From Candidatus Lambdaproteobacteria bacterium (GTDB lineage Bacteria > SAR324 > NAC60-12): a stretch of 14,391 nucleotides of DNA. The notes under the pieces are model-generated. The model searched no databases, was not told the origin of the DNA, and saw nothing but the letters and a program-made list of their open reading frames with translations. A program made the position numbers and the translations under genes. The stretch spans positions 1 to 14,391 of the forward strand of contig DTUH01000102.1 in the NCBI GenBank assembly GCA_012964265.1, written 5' to 3'. Below, in pieces: positions 1 through 6,313 of the stretch. Positions within the stretch are counted from its first letter, which is position 1, and each line of letters starts with the position of its first letter.

Positions 1-46
1 GACCTATCGGAGTCCGGATGCCATCACATAAAAAAGCTTCTTCCAT
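1..46 (-). CDS. Thiolase (acetyl-CoA acyltransferase), N-terminal fragment cut by window edge
   Basis: An ATG at 46-44 on the minus strand opens a frame reading M-E-E-A-F-L-C-D-G-I-R-T-P-I-G before the window ends. This is the typical N-terminus of thiolases of the 3-oxoadipyl-CoA/acetyl-CoA acyltransferase type (EAFICDxIRTPIG). Such enzymes cleave a 3-ketoacyl-CoA with CoA to release acetyl-CoA. The gene begins 26 bases after the stop of the 3-hydroxyacyl-CoA dehydrogenase and points the same way. The pair would catalyse consecutive steps, oxidation of the hydroxyacyl-CoA and then thiolysis, as in phenylacetate degradation. Only 15 codons are visible, so the exact thiolase subtype is inferred and the catalytic residues lie outside the window. 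Confidence 0.75.
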   Translation of the reverse strand, partial: MEEAFLCDGIRTPIG

Positions 47-72
47 TTTGTTTTTTAATTGTTGATTTTGTT

Positions 73-1572
73 TTAGTTAGGTTTTGCCTTTTGCCGCAGC
101 CAGGCAGAAGCCTGATAACGTACTCCATAAACTTTCCGTAAATTATCAAGTATTTCCGCCACCGCAGCTAAACCTAATTTTTCAGCCCACTCCAAAGGTC
201 CCAAAGGATAATTGACTCCTTTGCGCATGGCAAGATTAACACCCGCAACATCTGCCACTTCGTCCTGCACAAGCAAAGATGCTTCGTTTGCCAGCATGGC
301 AACCGTACGTGTCAGCACCATTCCGGCAATATCTTTTATCACAGAAACCTGTTTTCCCAAAGACTGAAACAAACCGACTGCTTCCCGCAAAACGTTATCC
401 GGACAAGCTGAGGCCGGTGCCAGCACAAACCGTGAGGACCGTTCAAAATCCAAACATAAATCCAGCGAAATCACGGGTTGTCCAATTTCTGCGGAACGTT
501 CTGTCGAGTTTATTCCATTTGAGAGAACAACAAACGCACCGGCAGGCAAGCGAATAATTCCATTTCCGGAAGTTCTTTTTGTAGGCACAGAACCGCTCTC
601 AAGCAGATTTTGCAAAGATTGTGGTAGATGCTCCGGACCTTCCAGAATGAGCGAAGCTGGAGCAGGAGATTCCGGCGCATTTTTTGGAGCCTGCATTTCC
701 ACAGCCTCTCCATATTCAAAAAATCCTTTTCCGGACTTTCTTCCTAAACGTCCTGAATCCACCAGCTCCTTTTGCAGTACAGAAGGTGCAAAACGTGGAT
801 GCCGCTGATAACTTTCCCAGATTTGACACGTCACCGCATAATTCACATCCAGGCCAATCAAATCCATCAGTTCAAATGGCCCCATCCTGAAACCGCCGCA
901 GTCCCGCATTATCGCATCACAGGTGGCGGCATCGGCTCCACCCTCTTTGAGAATCGCCAGTGCTTCGCTGTAAAACGGGCGGGCCGCGCGATTGACAATA
1001 AATCCCGGACTGGAACGCACATGTACCGGACTTTTACCCCATTTTTCCGCCAACGTGAAAACTGTGTCAGAAACTTCTGAATCCGTTTCCAGGGAGCGCA
1101 CAATTTCCACGAGCGCCATAATTGGAGCCGGATTAAAGAAGTGCATTCCAACCAAACGTTCCGGACGTTTCAGTGTGCTGCCCATTTTATTCAAATCAAT
1201 CGATGATGTATTTGTGGCTAGTATTGCATCTGCTCCCAGCAGTGATTCAAGTTGGCAAAAAACATTTTGCTTAATTTCCAAATCCTCAATGATCGCTTCA
1301 ATCACCAGTTTAGCCGGAGCAAGTTCTTTTAGAGATTGTTTCGGACTTAAATTTGCCTGGATTTGATCTTTTTTCTCCGCAGTAATTTTTCTTTTTTTAG
1401 TAGAACGATCGAGACGTTTTGCAATGTTCTCAAGCGCTGCTCGTGTTTGTTCCTGTGAAACATCGTAAAGCATCACAGGATGACCGGCTGTTGCCGCAGT
1501 TTGAGCAATTCCTTCGCCCATCGTTCCTGTACCAAGCACAGCGATGGGGTAATTTTTTGGGTCAATTTGCAT
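73..1572 (-). CDS. paaH: 3-hydroxyacyl-CoA dehydrogenase, PaaH-type two-domain protein
   Basis: This 499-residue enzyme oxidises (S)-3-hydroxyacyl-CoA to 3-ketoacyl-CoA with NAD+. A Rossmann nucleotide-binding motif G-T-G-T-M-G-E-G is at residues 14-21. The catalytic block MHFFNPAPIMALVEIV is at about 143-158, with His144 and Glu156 spaced like the His-Glu pair of known family members. The first C-terminal domain (about 190-285) includes the usual NRAARPFYSEAL and GPFELMDLIGLDV segments. A linker and a second 3HCDH C-terminal domain (about 410-490, NYPLGPLEWAEKLG) follow. About 500 residues with a repeated C-terminal domain is characteristic of the PaaH/PaaC class rather than the short fatty-acid enzymes. 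The following thiolase supports a role in phenylacetyl-CoA or similar CoA-ester breakdown. No other paa gene is visible, so the substrate is inferred. Confidence 0.88.
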   Translation of the reverse strand: MQIDPKNYPIAVLGTGTMGEGIAQTAATAGHPVMLYDVSQEQTRAALENIAKRLDRSTKKRKITAEKKDQIQANLSPKQSLKELAPAKLVIEAIIEDLEIKQNVFCQLESLLGADAILATNTSSIDLNKMGSTLKRPERLVGMHFFNPAPIMALVEIVRSLETDSEVSDTVFTLAEKWGKSPVHVRSSPGFIVNRAARPFYSEALAILKEGGADAATCDAIMRDCGGFRMGPFELMDLIGLDVNYAVTCQIWESYQRHPRFAPSVLQKELVDSGRLGRKSGKGFFEYGEAVEMQAPKNAPESPAPASLILEGPEHLPQSLQNLLESGSVPTKRTSGNGIIRLPAGAFVVLSNGINSTERSAEIGQPVISLDLCLDFERSSRFVLAPASACPDNVLREAVGLFQSLGKQVSVIKDIAGMVLTRTVAMLANEASLLVQDEVADVAGVNLAMRKGVNYPLGPLEWAEKLGLAAVAEILDNLRKVYGVRYQASAWLRQKAKPN

Positions 1573-1646
1573 TTATTAATTTGAATGACCGGATCAATCG
1601 TGTGTTAAATTTTTGTTTATTTTTACCTGCAATCACTCTAGCCCAT

Positions 1647-1663
1647 CATGCAAGCTCATGCAA
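1647..1663. repeat. CATGCAA direct repeat in the divergent intergenic region
   Basis: The heptamer CATGCAA occurs at 1647-1653 and again at 1657-1663, ten bases apart, or about one helical turn. It lies between the divergently transcribed dehydrogenase (start 1572) and DUF1185 gene (start 1787). Helically phased direct repeats can be regulator binding sites. No regulator gene is adjacent, so this is only a candidate. Confidence 0.25.
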
Positions 1664-1686
1664 ATGTAAAAACAAACTTTGGTCTT

Positions 1687-1728
1687 AGTGCAAAAGCACT
1701 TGAAAATAAGAATATATTACACTAAATT
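1687..1728 (+). promoter_or_regulatory. Candidate promoter with overlapping small palindrome
   Basis: TTGAAA at 1700-1705 is followed after 17 bases by TAAATT at 1723-1728, a fair sigma-70-like pair upstream of the gene starting at 1787. A perfect inverted repeat, AGTGC-AAAA-GCACT (1687-1700), abuts the -35 box and could be an operator. The -10 box matches only partly, so this is a suggestion from sequence pattern alone. Confidence 0.35.
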
Positions 1729-1786
1729 ACATATTGAATTAAACTCTTTCAAATCATTTCTCACAATACCTGCAAAATGGAAATTA

Positions 1787-2329
1787 ATGAAACCGCAGAT
1801 TCACAAAATTGTCATTCAGCTGGAAGAAATTCATCAGCAAATTGGCCGCAAAATTGATCCTCCTGCACGAAAAGTGGCAGTGGCAGCAGTAATCAAAAAT
1901 CCGTATGCGGGAAAATTCATTGAGGATCTTGAACCGCTTTACGATTTAGGCGCGGAAATCGGTGGTATTCTGGCACAAAAAGGTGTCGCGGCACTGGGGG
2001 TTGAGCCGTCGGCAATAGTCAGTTATGGAAAAGGAGCTATAGTTGGATTAGATGGTGAAATCGAACATGCAGCTGCTATTTTACATCCCCGTTTTGGAAA
2101 ACCGGTTCGTGCTGCTGTTGAAAAAGGTGATGACATAATACCTTCCACAAAAAAAATGGGCGGCCCCGGATCCGTGCTGGTAATGCCTTTGACCAACAAA
2201 GACAGTATTTGGAGTTTTGATCACATGGATGCAGCCGAAATCAGCCTTCCGGACGCGCCCCGTGAGGATGAAATAGTGGTGGCAGTAACGCTTGCTGACA
2301 GCGGACGACCATTTGCTCGAATAGGCTAG
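1787..2329 (+). CDS. Amino acid synthesis family protein (DUF1185, AA_synth)
   Basis: The 180-residue protein matches the family named 'amino acid synthesis' (Pfam AA_synth, DUF1185) by its well-conserved core. That core runs from KVAVAAVIKNPYAGKFIEDLEPL near the N-terminus through the GVEPSAIVSYGKGAIVGLDGEIEHAAAILHP region. The C-terminal DEIVVAVTLADSGRPFARIG is also typical. The biochemical role of the family is not firmly established despite its name. Members often sit with amidohydrolase, CoA or aromatic catabolism genes. The frame is open upstream to 1679, but the ATG at 1787 gives the usual family length and begins just before conserved sequence; the extra 36 residues look non-coding. 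No good ribosome site precedes it. There is no signal peptide, so it should be cytoplasmic. The EthD-like gene follows 25 bases after it, probably in the same operon. Confidence 0.82.
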   Translation: MKPQIHKIVIQLEEIHQQIGRKIDPPARKVAVAAVIKNPYAGKFIEDLEPLYDLGAEIGGILAQKGVAALGVEPSAIVSYGKGAIVGLDGEIEHAAAILHPRFGKPVRAAVEKGDDIIPSTKKMGGPGSVLVMPLTNKDSIWSFDHMDAAEISLPDAPREDEIVVAVTLADSGRPFARIG

Positions 2330-2354
2330 AAACCAATAACAAGGGCGAAACAAA

Positions 2355-2663
2355 ATGTTTAAAGCAATGATTTTACTCAAGCGCAAAGAAGAATATTCGC
2401 AGCGTGAATTCCGCAACTGGTGGCTCGGTGAACATGCCCAACTCGCCATTCAGCTACCGGGCTTGCGAAAATTGTGTTTCAATCCGGTCGAAAGCGAAGA
2501 GGCAATGTATGATGGCGTGGCTGAACTCTGGTTTGACTCAGAAGCAGATTTTACTGAAGCTTATAAATCCGAACTCGGCAAGGCAGTTGCTGCTGATTCA
2601 TTGGCACATGTCGTGCGCAGGGACCGTTTATTTGTGGATGAAAATATGCTGTTAGACAAATAG
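2355..2663 (+). CDS. EthD-like ferredoxin-fold protein
   Basis: This 102-residue protein has the hallmarks of the EthD family of small dimeric alpha/beta-barrel (ferredoxin-like) proteins. They are an N-terminal beta strand (MFKAMILLKRKEEYS), the helix with FRNWWLGEHAQLA that matches the usual 'F..yW...Ha' segment, and a later AELWFDSEADFTEAY stretch. EthD itself was found with a cytochrome P450 system for ether degradation. Other members act in polyketide and aromatic pathways, often with unknown chemistry. The gene follows the DUF1185 gene closely and probably shares its message. No signal peptide is present. A role in catabolism of a cyclic or aromatic compound is a guess from the neighbours. 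Confidence 0.75.
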   Translation: MFKAMILLKRKEEYSQREFRNWWLGEHAQLAIQLPGLRKLCFNPVESEEAMYDGVAELWFDSEADFTEAYKSELGKAVAADSLAHVVRRDRLFVDENMLLDK

Positions 2664-2792
2664 AATTTTTGCAAATAATTTTTTCAGCCTTTAGCTAAAT
2701 CTAACAGTCTAAACATTTTTTGTTGTTATAATTACTTAACTATGATACAGTACGTTTAATATTCAGCTTGTTAAAATTACTTAAAATTTTCT

Positions 2793-2797
2793 GGAGG
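2793..2797 (+). promoter_or_regulatory. Ribosome binding site for the cytochrome c' gene
   Basis: GGAGG at 2793-2797 lies eight bases before the ATG at 2806. This is a strong Shine-Dalgarno sequence that fixes the start. A TATAAT at 2727-2732 in the preceding 142-base gap could be a -10 box, but no convincing -35 partner is seen. Confidence 0.6.
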
Positions 2798-2805
2798 ATT
2801 GATCT

Positions 2806-3258
2806 ATGAAACGAATGAAAATAGTTGCAGCAGTAACAGTATTGCTATCGGTTGGTTTTTTTGTAAATTTAACTTTGGCTGAGTCAGAGGGCATCATCAA
2901 GTACCGCCAAAACGTCATGAAAACAAACGGAGGCCACATGGGAGCGATTATGGATATTTTGAAAAACCGCTTGCCTCTGGAAGCCCACGTTCTCGACCAT
3001 GCGCGTTCGATACAGCAAAATAGCAAAATGACGCTGGAAATGTTTCCAAAAGGTTCAGGGTTTGGAGACACCAAAGCAAAACCGGCAATCTGGGAAAACT
3101 GGTCTAAATTTGAATCCGCAGCAAAAGCTTTTGTGCGTGAAAGTGCCGAACTGGCCAAAGTCGCAGAAAGCGGGGACATGAAAGCTTTTGCAAAACAATT
3201 CCGCGCAACAGGTAAAACATGCGGTAGCTGCCACAAAAATTTCCGCAAAAAAGACTAG
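2806..3258 (+). CDS. Cytochrome c' (class II c-type cytochrome)
   Basis: A 150-residue exported heme protein. The N-terminus (MKRMKIVAAVTVLLSVGFF, ending near A25) is a signal peptide, so it acts in the periplasm. The rest is predicted helical, as expected for a four-helix-bundle cytochrome c'. The heme attachment motif C139-G-S-C142-H143 sits close to the C-terminus, the defining position for this class. The N-terminal helix carries IKYRQNVMKTNGGHMGAI, which aligns with the usual 'R...M......m' segment around the distal heme face. Family members bind NO or CO or act in electron transfer; the role here is not known. It heads a run of three genes for exported proteins, all on the same strand. 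Confidence 0.87.
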   Translation: MKRMKIVAAVTVLLSVGFFVNLTLAESEGIIKYRQNVMKTNGGHMGAIMDILKNRLPLEAHVLDHARSIQQNSKMTLEMFPKGSGFGDTKAKPAIWENWSKFESAAKAFVRESAELAKVAESGDMKAFAKQFRATGKTCGSCHKNFRKKD

Positions 3259-3390
3259 AACATTTCCACTGCTTGAGCGGTTTCACTTTCCTTCTTTGTA
3301 TTTATTCAGCAGTGATTTTGCTGCGTAATTTATGCAAATGCCGAATTGCTGAGAAGTCATCTCTGCTTTAAAAACGATAAAGGGGACCAC

Positions 3391-3870
3391 ATGAAAACTT
3401 TTCTCTTTTTTCTTTCCATTTTACTTGCATTCCACTTGAGCACAGGAGTAACATTTGGCAATCCGGACTCTTCAGGTTACGATAGCAGTGACGATTCCAA
3501 GCCTGTAAATGTTGATTTTCAAAATGGTTTAAATGCTGCTAAAAATGGAAATTATAAGCTCGCCGTAAAACATTTAAAACGTGCTGCCAAAAGCTCCCCA
3601 AATAATCCGGATGTTTACAATATGTTAGGGTACAGTCACCGAAAACTTGATCTGCTGGATGAGGCATTTATCTATTACCAGAAGGCATTGAAACTGAATC
3701 CGCGTCATCAAGGGGCGAATGAATACATCGGTGAACTCTATTTGCGAACCAATAACCTCAAAAAAGCCGAGGAGCATTTGGAAGTTCTTGATGATGTCTG
3801 TTTATTCGGCTGCGACGAATATGACGATCTCAAAGATTCGATTGAAAAGTACAAAAAAAGCAGGGAGTAA
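3391..3870 (+). CDS. Exported TPR-repeat protein
   Basis: A 159-residue protein with a signal peptide (MKTFLFFLSILLAFHLSTG), followed by tetratricopeptide repeats. One repeat spans about residues 47-80 (GLNAAKNGNYKLAVKHLKRA). A second, near 81-115, includes YYQKALKLNPRHQ, and a third partial repeat follows. The C-terminus has the pattern CLFGCDEYDDLKDSI, with a close cysteine pair often seen in small periplasmic TPR proteins of proteobacteria. The start at 3391 is preferred over 3346 because it has a purine-rich AGGGG five bases upstream and directly begins the signal sequence. TPRs mediate protein contacts, so a scaffolding role for the flanking cytochromes is plausible but inferred. The next gene begins within 41 bases. 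Confidence 0.8.
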   Translation: MKTFLFFLSILLAFHLSTGVTFGNPDSSGYDSSDDSKPVNVDFQNGLNAAKNGNYKLAVKHLKRAAKSSPNNPDVYNMLGYSHRKLDLLDEAFIYYQKALKLNPRHQGANEYIGELYLRTNNLKKAEEHLEVLDDVCLFGCDEYDDLKDSIEKYKKSRE

Positions 3871-3910
3871 CTTGTGGTGGTGGACGCAAATATTTCCCGG
3901 GAAATACGGC

Positions 3911-4843
3911 GTGAACATCCGCCGATTGTCCGGTTTAGTATTTTTGATATTGTTTATTCTCTGCAGCCCTCTTGAAGCAGCTGAGGAAAGTCCTGTTAAT
4001 TTAGCAGCGGACATTCAGGCCGGCAAATATCTTTTCCAGGCCTCCGGAGGATGCGGCTGCCACACGGACACAAAAAGCAACGGAGCTTTTCTTGCCGGGG
4101 GCAGACCGATTAAAACGCCTTTCGGCACCTTTTACGGCACCAACATCACTCCCGATCCTGAAACAGGCATCGGAAACTGGAGTGATGAAGATTTCATCCG
4201 GGCCATGACGCAGGGCTTGAGTCCGGAGGGAAATCACTACTTTCCGGTATTTCCTTACACTTCTTTCCAGCGGATCAGGCGCGAGGATTTGCTGGCCCTC
4301 AAAACCTACCTTTTTTCAATCCCTCCTGTTCATCAAAAAAATCTGACTCATGACCTGATTCTGCCCTTTGGCAGGCAAGCAGCCTTGATGTTCTGGAAAA
4401 ACTTTGTCTGGTCACCACAGCCCTTCAAATCAAATCCGGAACTAACAGAAAGCTGGAATCGCGGAGCGTATCTTACGCAAGCTCTGGCCCATTGTGGGGA
4501 ATGTCATACTCCGCGAAACCTGCTGGGTACGCTCAAGTCGGATATGCACTTTGCCGGATCAAAAGACGGTCCAGAAGGTGAACTTGCGTCAAATATCACA
4601 CCGGATAAAAAATCTGGAATCGGCAGCTGGAGCAAGGTTGATATCAGCTATTTTTTACAAACCGGAATGAAACCTGACGGCGACGATGTGCAGGGTTTGA
4701 TGGGAGAAGTTATTGAATTTGGCTACCAGTATTTGCTGGACGAAGATTTGGATGCACTGGCCGAATATCTGCTTTCACTTCCGCCAATTTCAAATGAGCT
4801 GCAAGCAAACAAATCAGAAAAGCTTAAAGAGGAGGATTACTAA
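3911..4843 (+). CDS. Exported diheme cytochrome c with an atypical first heme motif
   Basis: A 310-residue exported protein with two cytochrome c domains, related to the diheme subunits that pass electrons from periplasmic or membrane dehydrogenases. From the GTG start at 3911, residues 1-24 form a signal peptide (MNIRRLSGLVFLILFILCSP). Domain 1 (about 35-140) includes GTFYGTNITPDPETGIGNW, HYFPVFPYTSF and YLFSIPPV. Domain 2 (about 185-300) has a normal C195-G-E-C198-H199, followed by SNITPDKKSGIGSW and ALAEYLLSLPPI. The first heme site reads G-G-C48-G-C50-H51, with one residue between the cysteines instead of two. A TTG at 3872 with AGGGAG upstream is a competing start and would add 13 residues including three tryptophans. 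Coupling to the TPR gene is likely with either start. Confidence 0.85.
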   Translation: MNIRRLSGLVFLILFILCSPLEAAEESPVNLAADIQAGKYLFQASGGCGCHTDTKSNGAFLAGGRPIKTPFGTFYGTNITPDPETGIGNWSDEDFIRAMTQGLSPEGNHYFPVFPYTSFQRIRREDLLALKTYLFSIPPVHQKNLTHDLILPFGRQAALMFWKNFVWSPQPFKSNPELTESWNRGAYLTQALAHCGECHTPRNLLGTLKSDMHFAGSKDGPEGELASNITPDKKSGIGSWSKVDISYFLQTGMKPDGDDVQGLMGEVIEFGYQYLLDEDLDALAEYLLSLPPISNELQANKSEKLKEEDY

Positions 4844-4883
4844 AATATGAGAATTCTTTTTATACTCACATTTAATTGCGGAG

Positions 4884-5117
4884 TTATCCCACATACAGAT
4901 TTGCTTCTCCAGTACATTTTACTGAACCGTAGGAACAGAATACACAGCAGTTGCCGGGTTTTGCTGTAAAATCTTTGCTGCAGAACTTGCAACGGTGCAT
5001 ACGGAGTCACATATCCGGAGGAACAATTTCCTCTGAGGTACGTCCACAAAGCGGGCAGGTGAGAATTGAAGTGAGGTTTTTAATTCCGCCTGGTCCAGGT
5101 AATGAGTTTTCAGTCAT
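4884..5117 (-). CDS. GDCCVxC-domain selenoprotein (in-frame TGA read as Sec37)
   Basis: A 77-residue cysteine-rich protein that is found only when the TGA at 5009-5007 is read through. Before the TGA it reads LTCPLCGRTSEEIVPPDM, with a zinc-ribbon-like C21xxC24. After it come C43-K-F-C46, then KPGNCCVFCSYGSVKC (C57, C58, C61, C68). This matches the GDCCVxC family pattern CPxCG...MPxDxC...C..C...PGDCCVFCSYG. Counting from Asp35, the TGA falls exactly where the family has its conserved Cys, and the next Cys keeps register at Asp+8. A SECIS-like hairpin follows at the right distance. GDCCVFC is GNCCVFC here. The ATG overlaps the NHL gene's stop by eight bases (ATGACTGA), so translation is probably coupled. 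No signal peptide is seen. The function of the family is unknown; a redox or metal role is inferred from the Cys/Sec content and the mercury genes nearby. Confidence 0.85.
4977..4993 (-). promoter_or_regulatory. Bacterial SECIS-like hairpin of the GDCCVxC selenoprotein
   Basis: On the minus strand GUUGCA-AGUUC-UGCAGC forms a six-pair stem (one G-U pair) with a five-base loop carrying GU. The loop starts 19 bases after the UGA. I recall the E. coli fdhF SECIS hairpin as UUGCA-GGUC-UGCA at nearly the same distance, with the loop G and U essential for SelB. The match in stem sequence, loop and spacing is striking. It lies inside the coding sequence, as bacterial SECIS elements do. Confidence 0.8.
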
Positions 5118-6126
5118 GTTTAGTTTGTGATGTGAGAGGTGCAAATTTCTGTATCCGGTTATTGCCAAAATCTACAACATAGATGTTGCCTTGTGAATCG
5201 ACAGTCATATCGGTCGGACGTTCGAATTCTCCGGGGGCACTGCCTTGAACTCCAAACTCGACGAGGAAATCCCCATCGCCTGTAAAAACCTGAATGCGGT
5301 GATTGTAAAAATCTGCAACATAAACCCGACCTTGCACATCCACTTCAATTGCAGTGGCCACATCAAATGAGCCGGAAGAGTTCCCCTTGATTCCGGTTCC
5401 TAGAAATCCGCCCCATTTTGTCACAAATTTACCCTCTGGAGAAAACTTCTGGATTCGATTATTGTATGAATCCGCAACATAAAGAGAGTCATCCGGACCA
5501 ATTGCGACATCAGCCGGATAATCAAAGTTTCCTCCAAAAATTCGACCTTTCTTCCCGATTTGAGCTAAGGCGGAATAATTTTCAGCAAAAGGTTGAACAC
5601 GATGATTGTAAAAATCGGCGACAAAAATGCGTCCTTGTCGATCCACTGCCACACCTCCGGGAGCATCGAATTCGCCTTTTCCTGTTCCGGAAGCACCGAT
5701 AAACGCCAATGAGTTTCCCTCATGGTCAAAGACTTGAATCCGGTCGTTGGCGTATTCGGCAACATATATTTTACCATCATGAGCTGCCGTCAAATGCATG
5801 GGTCGGTCCAGCATTCCTGCTTCCTTTCCGGCTTTTCCCCAACTTAACACAAATTTACCCTGTGCTGTGAATTTCTGGATGCGCTGATTTCCGGTATCGC
5901 TCACATAAACAAAATCATCGCCATCAACCGTAATTCCGATCGGACGCTCAAATTCTCCCAAAGCGCTTCCCTGTGTTCCCCATTGAATGAGAAAGTGCGG
6001 CGGTGTAAGATTCGCTTTTAATTCTTCTGCGTGGACACTTTGAAAAAGAAAAAATATCAGCAAAACAGAAAACATCACTGAAGCAGAACATCGAATTATC
6101 AGGCGTGTTTCAGGTTGAGCATGCAT
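5110..6126 (-). CDS. Exported NHL-repeat six-bladed beta-propeller protein
   Basis: A 338-residue protein with an N-terminal signal peptide (hydrophobic MFSVLLIFFLFQSVHA after a basic start). It contains about six NHL repeats, each with a G.F..P.giavd..g.iyVaD..N.RiqkF pattern. Clear examples are ERPIGITVDGDDFVYVSDTG, IFVADFYNHRVQPF, SLYVADSYNNRIQKF, RVYVADFYNHRIQVF and NIYVVDFGNNRIQKF. The first and last blades share nearly the same WGTQGSALGEFERP/FGVQGSAPGEFERP motif, consistent with a closed ring. NHL propellers bind proteins or other ligands; no catalytic residues can be assigned. The protein should be periplasmic or surface-exposed. Its stop codon overlaps the start of the GDCCVxC selenoprotein gene, so the two proteins are made together. 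No good ribosome site precedes the ATG at 6126. Confidence 0.85.
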   Translation of the reverse strand: MHAQPETRLIIRCSASVMFSVLLIFFLFQSVHAEELKANLTPPHFLIQWGTQGSALGEFERPIGITVDGDDFVYVSDTGNQRIQKFTAQGKFVLSWGKAGKEAGMLDRPMHLTAAHDGKIYVAEYANDRIQVFDHEGNSLAFIGASGTGKGEFDAPGGVAVDRQGRIFVADFYNHRVQPFAENYSALAQIGKKGRIFGGNFDYPADVAIGPDDSLYVADSYNNRIQKFSPEGKFVTKWGGFLGTGIKGNSSGSFDVATAIEVDVQGRVYVADFYNHRIQVFTGDGDFLVEFGVQGSAPGEFERPTDMTVDSQGNIYVVDFGNNRIQKFAPLTSQTKHD

Positions 6127-6177
6127 TTTTATTTTTTGAATTTAGGTTGAAGCAATAGTACAAAGTCCTATAACCGT

Positions 6178-6257
6178 GTCATTTCGAGCGAAGCGAGAAA
6201 TCTTGTATAAGCAACCTCACTAATATCATTAAGATTTCTCCCTGCGGTCGAAATGAC
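6178..6257. repeat. REP-like long inverted repeat, copy 1
   Basis: Two 27-base arms (6178-6204 and 6231-6257) are inverted copies of each other with only a few mismatches. Each begins or ends with GTCATTTCGA and its complement; the loop is 26 bases. It sits alone in the 187-base gap between the beta-barrel gene and the NHL gene. The 'GTCATTTCGAnCGnAGnGAGAAATCT' style is typical of dispersed intergenic palindromes in bacterial genomes. A diverged copy lies at 9175-9249. It may form an mRNA hairpin between cotranscribed genes. Confidence 0.75.
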
Positions 6258-6313
6258 AAATAGTGAATTTCAGACTTCTTACGAGACTGTCAAGGTGAAT
6301 TAACAATTATGCA

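Noticed and set aside
4840..5049. A 69-codon minus-strand ORF over the selenoprotein gene.
   Set aside because: It lies in a different frame and its product shows no domain. The Sec-containing frame in the same place explains the sequence fully.
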